34,366 bases of DNA, from the IMG/VR virus record IMGVR_UViG_3300042484_000604, positions 1 through 34,366 of that record. The stretch is one strand, 5' to 3'. Position 1 is the stretch's first letter; each line of letters begins with the position of its first letter. Origin of the DNA: a virus. The notes under the pieces are model-generated. The model did no database searches, was not told the DNA's origin, and saw only the letters and a program-made list of their open reading frames with translations. Made by a program: the position numbers and the translations under genes. Shown here one piece after another: positions 26,885-34,366 of the stretch.

Positions 26885-28097
26885 TACAGAGTCTAAACTA
26901 ATCACTGCAGTTCTTCAGGACAAGCAGATCCATGTGCTATTACAGGCAAACGTAGATAACCTTCTTAGAACTCATGGAGATATCTGGAACTTCATACGAC
27001 TCTACTTTGAAAATAACAAGTCACTTCCTCCTGCAGAACTGGTTACAGAAAAGTTTAGAGACTTCTCTCCAATTCCAAATGTTGGGGCAACAAAGCACCA
27101 CCTTGAAGAGTTGCAAGGCGAATACTTAAACGATAGCCTTAAAGATATCTTGAGGTCTGCAGCAACTAATGTTCAGAATAATCAGGGCAACGTTGCACTA
27201 AATGATTTAATTACACAGACATCAGAGTTAAAGAAAAATACTTCAGCGATTCGTGATATTGATGTAACTGATCTCGAGTCTGCAGTTGCATACTTTGAAA
27301 ATCTAAAGATTCAGCAAGCAGCAGGTCACGTTGGAATTAAAACCAATCTTCCAGGTTTTGATAACTATCTGCCTTCTGGAATTATGCCAGGGCAGTTAGG
27401 AGTCTTTTTAGCATATCCAGGTATAGGAAAGTCATGGATGGCACTATACTTTGCTGTACAGGCCTGGAAACAGGGTAAGACACCCCTTGTAATCTCACTT
27501 GAGATGTCAGAGACAGAAGTCCGTAACCGTGTATTTACAATCATGGGAGAAGGTCTTTGGTCACACAGAAAACTATCTAACGGAGATGTTGAGTTAGATA
27601 CACTTAAGGCTTGGCATGAAAGACATTTAAAGGGTAAGCCAGAGTTTCATATCATTTCAAATGATCAGGGTGGAGAAATTAATCCTTCAGTTCTTCGTGG
27701 AAAGATTGATCAGTACAAGCCAGACTTTGTAATCGTTGACTACCTTCAATTGATGGCTCCCAACCAGAAGTCAGATAATGAAACCGTACGAATGAAGAAC
27801 CTTTCACGTGAACTTAAACTAATGGCTATTGGTGAAGAAGTACCTATCATTGCTATCTCATCTGCCACCCCAGACGATGTAAATGATCTTAGCGGTGTTC
27901 CTACTTTGGGACAAACTGCTTGGTCAAGACAGATTGCCTACGATGCTGACTGGGTTATTGCTTTGGGTAGAGCATCAAACAGCGATATTATTGAGTGTGC
28001 CTTTAGAAAGAATCGTAATGGATTTATGGGAGATTTCCTTGTCCAAGTTGATTTTGACAAGGGATATTACAGATATAAAGATTATGAAGATAAGTAG
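26877..28097 (+). CDS. DnaB-type replicative DNA helicase
   Basis: 406 residues, starting at GTG 26877 with AAGGAG 7 bases upstream. It has the RecA-type core of DnaB. Walker A is AYPGIGKS at residues 179-186; Walker B is FVIVDYLQL with Asp288. There is also a LEMSETEVRNR segment and a C-terminal QTAWSRQIAYDADWVIAL. The first roughly 150 residues are helical (DNLLRTHGDIWNFI), matching a DnaB N-terminal domain. At 406 residues it is shorter than most bacterial DnaB (about 450-470). The protein should unwind DNA as a hexamer at the phage fork. The primase is encoded two genes later. It overlaps the preceding gene by 8 bases. Confidence 0.9.
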   Translation: MNNTESKLITAVLQDKQIHVLLQANVDNLLRTHGDIWNFIRLYFENNKSLPPAELVTEKFRDFSPIPNVGATKHHLEELQGEYLNDSLKDILRSAATNVQNNQGNVALNDLITQTSELKKNTSAIRDIDVTDLESAVAYFENLKIQQAAGHVGIKTNLPGFDNYLPSGIMPGQLGVFLAYPGIGKSWMALYFAVQAWKQGKTPLVISLEMSETEVRNRVFTIMGEGLWSHRKLSNGDVELDTLKAWHERHLKGKPEFHIISNDQGGEINPSVLRGKIDQYKPDFVIVDYLQLMAPNQKSDNETVRMKNLSRELKLMAIGEEVPIIAISSATPDDVNDLSGVPTLGQTAWSRQIAYDADWVIALGRASNSDIIECAFRKNRNGFMGDFLVQVDFDKGYYRYKDYEDK

Positions 28098-28098
28098 T

Positions 28099-28104
28099 TA
28101 TAAT
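28099..28104 (+). promoter_or_regulatory. -10 element giving a possible leaderless mRNA
   Basis: A perfect TATAAT ends 5 bases before ATG 28110, in the 12-base gap after the helicase stop. The preceding bases are AGT, not TG, so it lacks the extension seen elsewhere. No ribosome site precedes the ATG. The short distance predicts a message that begins at or very near the start codon. Confidence 0.4.
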
Positions 28105-28109
28105 ATGGT

Positions 28110-28463
28110 ATGTCTAAAAGTAAGGAAAATATTCCTCCTACCTTCTATCATCATAAACCTATCAAAAAGTTCTACCTTGATGGGGTTATACATGATGAGT
28201 CAGCCCTTGGCAGACTTAAAGAAGAGTACGTTAGACTACTTGAATCAGAAATGCGACTATCAGGTTACGTACCAAGACTTGACATATTGCCAGATTTTAC
28301 ATTAGACTATAATCATAAGAAAAAATATTTTGAATTTCAACTAACAGTACACGGGATATATACGGGGAGAAAACAAAGCGAATGGATAGCAGGAATAGAC
28401 GGAAGCACACCAATCTATACACAAAAGAACAAATCAAAAGAGTTCTCACAGGAACAGGTGTAA
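28110..28463 (+). CDS. Conserved-looking protein between helicase and primase
   Basis: 117 residues. It reads KKFYLDGVIHDESALGRLKEEYVRLLESEMRLSGYVPRLDILPDFTLDYN, then a strand KKYFEFQLTVHGIYTGRKQSEWIAGIDG. An N-terminal helix followed by a beta hairpin is predicted. It is translated without a visible ribosome site and its last 82 bases overlap the primase gene in another frame. I recognise no enzymatic motif. Its location between two core replisome genes suggests a replication accessory, perhaps joining helicase and primase, but that is inference. Confidence 0.55.
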   Translation: MSKSKENIPPTFYHHKPIKKFYLDGVIHDESALGRLKEEYVRLLESEMRLSGYVPRLDILPDFTLDYNHKKKYFEFQLTVHGIYTGRKQSEWIAGIDGSTPIYTQKNKSKEFSQEQV

Positions 28464-29326
28464 CCATTGAGTCTGAGGTAGACTCAGACTATATAATCTT
28501 TTGTCCATATCACAACAACAATCGAACTCCTGCAGGAGAAATAGATAAAAATAATGGAACATTTTTTTGTTTTGCTTGTCATCACGTAACTGGACTTACA
28601 GAGTTTGTAATGCATATGTCAAATAGGACTTACTTTGAGGCTGCAAGATTTATTAAGAGCAAAGAAGTTGAAACAAGTATCGAGACTGATATTGACAAGG
28701 CTCTTTATAAAAAACCAGAGTTTACAATGTTTGATGAATTAGTTCTTAAACGTTTGCACAATAATCTTTTAACATCTGATAGAGCAAAAGACTATTTTAG
28801 TTATAGAAAAATAACAAAGTCTTCTGCATCAAAGTTTGCTTTAGGGTATTCAGATAAGCAGGACATGGTGACAGTTCCAGTTCATAGTCCAGAAGGACTA
28901 CCAATTGGATTTGTTGGAAGATCAATTGAAGGAAAAGAATTTAAGAATACTCCAGGTTTGCCAAAATCAAAAACACTTTTTAATTTGCACAGGGTAAAAA
29001 GTTATGGCAAAGTTTACGTTGTAGAATCATCCTTTGATGCTATAAGGCTTGACCAGTGTGGATTTCCTGCAGTAGCAACACTTGGATCTAACGTATCAAA
29101 CATACAAATAGAATTGCTTCAGAAGTACTTTAATGATATAATTGTTATTGCAGACAACGATGAAGCAGGTGGAAATATGAAAACTAAGATAGTTGAAAAA
29201 CTTGGTTCTCGTGTATCTGTTATACAACTAAATAAACAATATAAAGATATAGGCGACATGGACGATAAGTCAATTCAAGAACTGGACTTCCAGTTTGACA
29301 AATCAATACAGTCTATGCTAAACTAA
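28382..29326 (+). CDS. DnaG-type DNA primase
   Basis: 314 residues. A CHC2-type zinc site lies at the start: Cys41-Pro-Tyr-His44 and Cys63-Phe-Ala-Cys66. A Toprim domain follows with Glu215 (VYVVESSFDAIRL) and Asp258-Asn-Asp260 (VIADNDEAGG), the acidic residues that bind metal. It makes RNA primers for the fork. At 314 residues it is much shorter than bacterial DnaG (about 580) and lacks room for the C-terminal helicase-binding domain. The ATG at 28382 is the only reasonable start; no GTG or TTG follows in frame before the zinc site. It therefore overlaps the preceding gene by 82 bases. Confidence 0.88.
   Translation: MDSRNRRKHTNLYTKEQIKRVLTGTGVTIESEVDSDYIIFCPYHNNNRTPAGEIDKNNGTFFCFACHHVTGLTEFVMHMSNRTYFEAARFIKSKEVETSIETDIDKALYKKPEFTMFDELVLKRLHNNLLTSDRAKDYFSYRKITKSSASKFALGYSDKQDMVTVPVHSPEGLPIGFVGRSIEGKEFKNTPGLPKSKTLFNLHRVKSYGKVYVVESSFDAIRLDQCGFPAVATLGSNVSNIQIELLQKYFNDIIVIADNDEAGGNMKTKIVEKLGSRVSVIQLNKQYKDIGDMDDKSIQELDFQFDKSIQSMLN
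29295..29324 (+). promoter_or_regulatory. Candidate promoter before the ssDNA-binding protein gene
   Basis: TTGACA at 29295-29300 is a perfect -35 and is followed after 18 bases by TGC-TAAACT, where the extended -10 covers 29316-29324. It is the only candidate in the window with a clear -35. It lies within the last codons of the primase gene. Transcription would start near 29331, followed by AAAGGAG at 29338-29344 and ATG 29352. Confidence 0.5.
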
Positions 29327-29351
29327 CATAACAACACAAAGGAGAAAACAC

Positions 29352-30005
29352 ATGGCAATACTAAGAGGAATAAAAGAAATGGGTCCAGTACTAGATGGCC
29401 CAAAGGGTGGCGATGGTCCAAAGGTTAAGTGGCTAAAACTTGCTGACGGACAATCAGTAAAGATTAGATTCTTAGAAGAACTAGATGAAGATTCAGCAAA
29501 CTATAACGCAGAGCGTGGACTAGCAATTGTTGTATCAGAACACACAAACCCAAAGGACTATAAGCGCAAGGCTGTAGACACAATGGATACAGAAGGTCGT
29601 GACTGGGCTGAAGAAATGCACCGCAAGGATCCAAAGGCTGGCTGGAGAGCACGTCTTCGTTTCTATTGCAACGTTCTTGTAGACGATGGCATTGAAGCAC
29701 CATATGTTGCAATCTGGTCAATGGGTATCAGCAAGCAATCATCATTCAACACAATTCGTGAGTATGCACTTGAAACAGGAAGCATCTCAAATGTACAGTG
29801 GAAGTTAAAGCGTAATGGTCAGGGAACTGAAACCAATTACACTCTTATTCCATCTGCACCAGACAAGGAACCATTTAACTGGGGAGACATTAAGCCTTAC
29901 CCACTAGAATCTGCACTACGCAAGGTTCCATACGCAGAACAAGAAGCGTTCTATTTGGGCTTTGATGGCCCATCTGCCACTTCAGCAACTAACGCTGATT
30001 GGTAA
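29352..30005 (+). CDS. Probable single-stranded DNA-binding protein
   Basis: 217 residues with AAAGGAG 7 bases upstream of the ATG. The order primase, this gene, DNA polymerase is where a phage ssDNA-binding protein is expected. The body is beta-rich (GQSVKIRFLEEL, WRARLRFYCNVLV, VAIWSMGISKQSSF), consistent with an OB fold, and there are many aromatic and basic residues. The C-terminus is short and ends NADW, an acidic tip with a terminal aromatic as in T7 gp2.5-like proteins. Codons are biased to CGY and TTC, as in the capsid gene, so expression is probably high. No named family is recognised; the role is inferred from position and composition. Confidence 0.6.
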   Translation: MAILRGIKEMGPVLDGPKGGDGPKVKWLKLADGQSVKIRFLEELDEDSANYNAERGLAIVVSEHTNPKDYKRKAVDTMDTEGRDWAEEMHRKDPKAGWRARLRFYCNVLVDDGIEAPYVAIWSMGISKQSSFNTIREYALETGSISNVQWKLKRNGQGTETNYTLIPSAPDKEPFNWGDIKPYPLESALRKVPYAEQEAFYLGFDGPSATSATNADW

Positions 30006-30006
30006 T

Positions 30007-33000
30007 ATGAACTACGTCGGCTTACATGTCCATACCCATTTTAGTTTATTTGATGGGATTGCTACTCCAGAAGAATACGTGAACCGTGCAGTTGAGTTAG
30101 GGATGCCTGCAATAGCCATCACTGACCACGGTACTTTATCTGGGCATAGGGAACTGCACCGTATTGCAAAAGCAAAGGGCATTAAGCCAATTCTAGGTCT
30201 AGAAGGATACATGTGTGCAGACATATCTGATACACGAGATAAGTCTGAAAGAGAAGGTCAACAAGATCTTGTCTACAATCACATTATCCTTCTAGCCAAG
30301 AATCAAATTGGTTTAGAAAACCTAAACAAGATCAGTGAACTATCTTGGACAGATGGTTTCTTTAAAAAGCCACGTTTTGATTTTAGTATATTAGAAAAGT
30401 ATAAAGAGGGAATTATTGTTTCTTCTGCTTGCCCAAGTAGCGTCTTAGTTAAAGCACTTGAAGAAGAAGAGTTTGCTCTTGCTAAAAAGTATCTATCCTG
30501 GTTTAAGGAACGCTTTGGAGATGATTACTATGTTGAAGTTATGCCTCACAATGAAGCACACATTAATAAGTATTTGATAGAACTTGCAGACGAGTTTGGT
30601 ATCAAAGTTATTGTCACACCAGACTGCCACCATGTTGATCCATCACAAAAAGAAGTTCAAGAGTTTAAGTTGCTTATGAACACACACGGCAAGTTTGTAA
30701 AAGATGCAACATATGAGAAGTCAAAGAAAAAAGGCAGCATGATGGAACGCCTTGACTACCTCTATGGCGAAGATCGTCAGATAACATTTAATAAGTTTGA
30801 TATTCACCTGCTCTCATATGAAGAGATTAAAGCAGCGATGGAATCGCAGGGTATTGATCGACCAGACATCTACTCAAATACAATCTTATTAGCAGATACA
30901 GTAGGAGACTATGGTATTCAAGAAGGACTAAACCTTCTACCAGTACAGTACAAGAGTCCTGACAAAGAACTTGCCAAGGTTGCATTAGAAGGTTTGGCAG
31001 AGCGTGGTTTGTCAGAAAACCAAGAATACCTTGACAGACTTGAAGAAGAGTTGCAAATTATTAAAGATAAAAAGTTTGCTCCGTACTTCCTTGTTGTAAG
31101 TAATATGATTAACTGGGCAAAAAAAGAAGAGATCATGGTTGGTCCAGGTCGTGGTTCATCTGCTGGCTCTCTTGTTTGCTATGCACTAAAGATTACAGAC
31201 ATTGATCCTATTGAGCATAATCTTTTGTTCTTCCGTTTTATTAACCCAGAGCGCAATGACTTTCCAGATATTGATACAGATATTCAAGATACTCGTCGTG
31301 AAGAAGTAAAAGATTATCTAGTTAGACAGTATCGACATGTTGCATCTATTGCTACCTTCCTTGAGTTTACTGGAAAAGGAATTGTTAGAGATGTGGCACG
31401 AGTATTAAACATTCCGCTATCAGATGTGAACAAGGTTCTAAAGACTGTAGACTCATGGGATGATTTTTGTAGTTCAAAATCTACCAGAGAGTTTCGTGAG
31501 AAGTATCCAGAGGTAGAGGTTTACGGAGAACAACTTCGTGGTCGAATCCGTGGAACAGGAATCCATGCTGCTGGTGTTGTAACTGCAAAAGAACCAATCT
31601 TTAGGTACGCACCACTAGAAACAAGATCATCCACAGGATCAGATGAAAGAATTCCTGTTGTTGGTGTTGACATGGAAGAGGCTGAAAGAATTGGTTTGAT
31701 TAAGATTGATGCTCTTGGTCTTAAGACTTTATCAGTTCTTAAGAATACAATCGATATAATTAAAGAGCGAGATGGAAAGAAGATTGACCTTCTTAAAATC
31801 AAGATGGACGATGCAAATGTTTATCAAATGTTATCAGATGGATACACAAAAGGTGTGTTCCAATGTGAAGCAGCACCATATACAAACCTTCTTGTTAAGA
31901 TGGGCGTTAAGAATTTAAATGAACTTGCAGCGTCTAATGCTCTTGTTCGTCCAGGTGCTATGAATACAATTGGAAAAGACTATGTTGAGCGCAAGCATGG
32001 TCGTCAAAATATTTCTTATACTCACCAAGTATTAAAACAATTTACGGAGGACACTTATGGCTGTATTCTTTACCAGGAACAAGTTATGCAAGCATGCGTA
32101 CACCTTGGCGGTATGTCCATGTCGGAAGCAGATAAAGTTAGAAAGATCATTGGCAAGAAAAAAGATGCTAAAGAGTTTGATCAGTTTAAAGAGAAGTTCG
32201 TAGAGGGTGCATCGAAGTTTATTGCTCCTAACCTTGCTCGTGACCTATGGCATGACTTTGAGGCTCACGCAGGGTACTCATTTAATAAGTCTCACGCAGT
32301 AGCATACTCAACGCTATCCTATTGGACAGCATGGCTAAAATATTATTACCCACTTGAGTTTATGTACTCAGTGCTAAAGAACGAAAAGGATAAAGATGCG
32401 AGAACTGAATATCTTATTGAAGCAAAAAGAATGGGCATTAGTGTTAAGTTACCTCACATTAACGATTCGGATATCGATTTTAAAATTGAGGGTAAGGGTA
32501 TTCGGTTTGGGCTCACTGCTATCAAGTACATATCTGACAAAATTGCAGAAAGATATATTGCAGCACGACCATTTAGTTCATATAAAGAACTTGAAGAGTT
32601 TACATTTACCAAGGGCAACGGAGTAAACTCCCGTGCACTACAAGCACTAAGAGTAATTGGTGCTGCAACCTTTAATGACAATGCTAGAAATGATCAGGAA
32701 ATTAAAGAGAACTTATATGAGTACTTAAACCTTCCAGAGTTTAATATTACAATACCTTCACATTACTATGCATTTATTCAGGATATTGTGGATTTTGAGG
32801 AAAAGGGATCATACATTTTTATGGGTATGGTAAAATCAATTAAGCGAGGAACAGGATGGTCACGAGTTGAAATTTTGGACAAAACTGGCAGTGTCGGTAT
32901 ATTTGATGATGAGAATACAACTATTGAGACGGGTCGCTCTTACTTGGTTCTTTGTAATGATAACAGGATTGTTTCTTTCATACCTTCAGATGAGATAAAA

Positions 33001-33282
33001 GAATCATCCCATGCTCTTGTGAAGTTCTTAAGTTATAAGCAACTTCCATATAAGGATGATGAAATGTTTGTAGTTTCTTTTAAACCAAGAATTACAAAGA
33101 CTGGAAAGAAAATGGCATCTCTTACACTTGCAGATACAAGTAGAGACCTACATTCTATTACGGTATTCCCTACATCTTTTGCAAAAGCGTATATGCATAT
33201 TGAAGAAGGAAAATCTTATAAGTTTGATTTTGGAAAGACTAAAGACGGAACCGTAACATTGGAGGATGTACATGTCAGTTAG
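30007..33282 (+). CDS. dnaE: DNA polymerase III alpha subunit, DnaE type
   Basis: 1,091 residues from ATG 30007, one base after the previous stop. A start at 29962 is rejected because it adds residues before the PHP start (YVGLHVHTHFS). The PHP domain looks intact: His7, His9, ITDHGTLSG, LEGYM and PDCHHV. Palm motifs follow: GPGRGSSAGS at residues 379-388, FPDIDTDI at 419-426 with catalytic Asp421 and Asp423, and IKIDALGL with Asp568. Further on come YQEQVMQAC, FNKSHAVAYS and a C-terminal OB domain (SYIFMGMVKSIKR). Family C polymerases copy the genome; an intact PHP metal site is known to proofread in mycobacterial DnaE1. A separate exonuclease is not seen here. The end is coupled to the RecA-like gene, overlapping by 11 bases. 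Confidence 0.92.
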   Translation: MNYVGLHVHTHFSLFDGIATPEEYVNRAVELGMPAIAITDHGTLSGHRELHRIAKAKGIKPILGLEGYMCADISDTRDKSEREGQQDLVYNHIILLAKNQIGLENLNKISELSWTDGFFKKPRFDFSILEKYKEGIIVSSACPSSVLVKALEEEEFALAKKYLSWFKERFGDDYYVEVMPHNEAHINKYLIELADEFGIKVIVTPDCHHVDPSQKEVQEFKLLMNTHGKFVKDATYEKSKKKGSMMERLDYLYGEDRQITFNKFDIHLLSYEEIKAAMESQGIDRPDIYSNTILLADTVGDYGIQEGLNLLPVQYKSPDKELAKVALEGLAERGLSENQEYLDRLEEELQIIKDKKFAPYFLVVSNMINWAKKEEIMVGPGRGSSAGSLVCYALKITDIDPIEHNLLFFRFINPERNDFPDIDTDIQDTRREEVKDYLVRQYRHVASIATFLEFTGKGIVRDVARVLNIPLSDVNKVLKTVDSWDDFCSSKSTREFREKYPEVEVYGEQLRGRIRGTGIHAAGVVTAKEPIFRYAPLETRSSTGSDERIPVVGVDMEEAERIGLIKIDALGLKTLSVLKNTIDIIKERDGKKIDLLKIKMDDANVYQMLSDGYTKGVFQCEAAPYTNLLVKMGVKNLNELAASNALVRPGAMNTIGKDYVERKHGRQNISYTHQVLKQFTEDTYGCILYQEQVMQACVHLGGMSMSEADKVRKIIGKKKDAKEFDQFKEKFVEGASKFIAPNLARDLWHDFEAHAGYSFNKSHAVAYSTLSYWTAWLKYYYPLEFMYSVLKNEKDKDARTEYLIEAKRMGISVKLPHINDSDIDFKIEGKGIRFGLTAIKYISDKIAERYIAARPFSSYKELEEFTFTKGNGVNSRALQALRVIGAATFNDNARNDQEIKENLYEYLNLPEFNITIPSHYYAFIQDIVDFEEKGSYIFMGMVKSIKRGTGWSRVEILDKTGSVGIFDDENTTIETGRSYLVLCNDNRIVSFIPSDEIKESSHALVKFLSYKQLPYKDDEMFVVSFKPRITKTGKKMASLTLADTSRDLHSITVFPTSFAKAYMHIEEGKSYKFDFGKTKDGTVTLEDVHVS

Positions 33283-34285
33283 TATAGAAGAAGCATTAGC
33301 ACAGTTAGACCCTAAGTTAAGAAAGAGATTAGGTAGCGGAGTAGGTGTTAACTATGAGTACCAACCCACTCCAAGTTTTGGCTTGAATCGTGCACTTGGA
33401 GGCGGTTTGCCTTATGGTAGACAGGTTCTTATCTGGGGATCAAAGTCTTCCGCAAAGTCTTCTATGTGCCTTCAGATGATTGCTCTTGCTCAGGCAGAGG
33501 GCAAGTTGTGTGCATGGATTGACTCAGAGATGTCATACTCAGAAGACTGGGCCAGAACTCTTGGGGTAGATCCAGAAAAACTAATCTACTCACAAGCAAG
33601 AACTATTAGCGACATGGTAGATGTAGGTGTTGGATTAATGAACGCTGGTGTTGACCTAATTGTGGTAGACTCTATTACATCAATGCTTCCAGCAATCTAT
33701 TTTGAAAAAGATACAGATGAAATGAAAGCATTAGAAAACACCAAACAGATTGGAGCCGAATCCCGTGACTTTAGTAACGCATGGAAAATGCTTAACTATG
33801 CAAACAATAAAGTTAAGCCAACTCTGCTTGTTCTTATTTCTCAGTCTCGTAACAATATCAATGCTATGTATACTAGCCAGCAGCCTTCTGGTGGTCAGGC
33901 TACTAAGTTTTATTCCTCATGTATTATTAAACTCTTTTCTTCAGAGTCAGACAATCAAGCACTTAAGGGAAAGATTAAAGTAGGAGATAAGTTAATTGAA
34001 GAAAAAATTGGTAGAAAGATTCGCTGGGAATTACAGTTCTCTAAAACCTCTCCAGGGTTCCAGAATGGTGAGTATGATTTTTATTTTAGAGGTGACGATA
34101 TTGGCATTGATGCCATTGGTGATCTGGTTGACACAGCAGAATCAGTAGGGCTAGTTAATCGTACTGGTGCTTGGTATCAACTTGATGATGGCACAAAGGT
34201 TCAAGGCAGAGAAGGTTTTATTAGTCGTGTTAAAGAAGATCTTGACTTACAAAAAAGTTTAAAGGACAAACTTGCCAATGGCTGA
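33272..34285 (+). CDS. RecA-like recombinase with altered Walker A
   Basis: 337 residues. ATG 33272 is chosen over 33266 because GGAGG (33261-33265) lies 6 bases before it. The RecA fold is clear: FGLNRALGGGLPYGRQVLIWG, Walker A GSKSSAKS at residues 56-63, a Walker B strand (VDLIVVDSITSML), and a loop with SQSRNNINAMY and QPSGGQATKFYSSC, like RecA's L2 and the strand after it. In Walker A the usual Gly before Lys is Ala (Ala61). The product should bind ssDNA and drive strand exchange or repair of phage genomes. It lies just after the polymerase and overlaps the next gene by 8 bases. Confidence 0.85.
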   Translation: MSVSIEEALAQLDPKLRKRLGSGVGVNYEYQPTPSFGLNRALGGGLPYGRQVLIWGSKSSAKSSMCLQMIALAQAEGKLCAWIDSEMSYSEDWARTLGVDPEKLIYSQARTISDMVDVGVGLMNAGVDLIVVDSITSMLPAIYFEKDTDEMKALENTKQIGAESRDFSNAWKMLNYANNKVKPTLLVLISQSRNNINAMYTSQQPSGGQATKFYSSCIIKLFSSESDNQALKGKIKVGDKLIEEKIGRKIRWELQFSKTSPGFQNGEYDFYFRGDDIGIDAIGDLVDTAESVGLVNRTGAWYQLDDGTKVQGREGFISRVKEDLDLQKSLKDKLANG

Positions 34286-34366
34286 AACAAATTTTAAAGT
34301 TTTTACTGGTGAGTTTATTTGTCAAAAATGTAAGTTGCCTGTTACATCTTTAAGACTTTGGACAGA
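34278..34366 (+). CDS. Partial zinc-ribbon-type protein (3' end outside window)
   Basis: An ATG at 34278 overlaps the RecA-like stop by 8 bases (different frame) and stays open to the window end. The visible 29 residues read MAETNFKVFTGEFICQKCKLP and then VTSLRLWT. The CxxC (Cys15, Cys18) suggests one knuckle of a zinc ribbon, whose partner Cys pair would lie beyond the end. A weak AAAGG lies 12 bases upstream. No function can be assigned from this fragment. Confidence 0.5.
   Translation, partial: MAETNFKVFTGEFICQKCKLPVTSLRLWT

Noticed and set aside
27883-28305. Overlapping + strand frame across the end of the helicase and the next gene
   Set aside because: No ribosome site; the helicase and the 28110 gene both explain the sequence in their own frames.
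29134-29142. TGATATAAT inside the primase gene as a promoter
   Set aside because: It encodes part of a conserved strand before the Toprim Asp residues and no gene start follows at a useful distance.
29962-30006. Upstream ATG for the DNA polymerase
   Set aside because: The PHP domain starts right after ATG 30007; the earlier codons lie inside the previous gene.
1-34366. tRNA genes, CRISPR arrays, insertion sequences, attachment sites
   Set aside because: None was seen by eye; there are no direct-repeat arrays or terminal inverted repeats in the few gaps.

Overview
The window is a contiguous piece of a tailed double-stranded DNA phage with a siphovirus-type tail module. Every gene I can support is on the + strand and almost no space is left between genes. 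Base composition is AT-rich. Gene order is capsid, connectors, tail tube, two tail chaperones, a giant tape measure, Dit-like protein, hub, minor tail proteins, small regulators, then replication and recombination. The style of several small proteins, the DnaE-type polymerase, and what look like leaderless promoters suggest a phage of an actinobacterium with a low-GC genome (for example a freshwater lineage). The host is an inference; no gene here proves it.

Region 1 (1-4253), head and neck: the 3' part of the major capsid protein, a terminator, a promoter, a repetitive capsid-associated protein, then four head-tail joining genes. Three of the junctions among those four genes are TAATG stop/start overlaps. 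Region 2 (4254-6016), tail tube and chaperones: the tail tube protein is followed by a strong UUCG-loop terminator. Two paralogous chaperones follow, a long in-frame G-T type and a short G type, apparently replacing the usual programmed frameshift. Region 3 (6041-25676), tail: a 4,045-residue tape measure of TP901 type carries a possible kinase-like domain and a possible ADP-ribosyltransferase-like domain. A recurrent PAMLTPGEF-type motif stands at three places in it. It is followed by a Dit-like protein, a 1,434-residue hub/minor tail protein and four smaller tail or fibre proteins.

Region 4 (25676-34366), regulation and replication: a zinc-ribbon protein overlaps a helix-turn-helix/AT-hook protein, followed by two small conserved-looking proteins. 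Then come a DnaB-type helicase, a small protein of unknown role, a DnaG-type primase, a probable ssDNA-binding protein, a DnaE-type DNA polymerase III alpha subunit, a RecA-like recombinase with an altered Walker A motif, and the start of another zinc-ribbon protein. No lysis genes, terminase, portal, integrase, tRNA or CRISPR array are seen. No gene-free stretch exceeds 100 bases.

A unifying signal is a short extended -10 element (TGnTATAAT or a close variant) in most of the few intergenic gaps, usually without a recognisable -35. At three genes it lies only 5-9 bases before the ATG and there is no ribosome binding site, which predicts leaderless mRNAs. The capsid, tail-tube and putative ssDNA-binding genes also use more C-ending and CGY codons than their neighbours, consistent with high expression.
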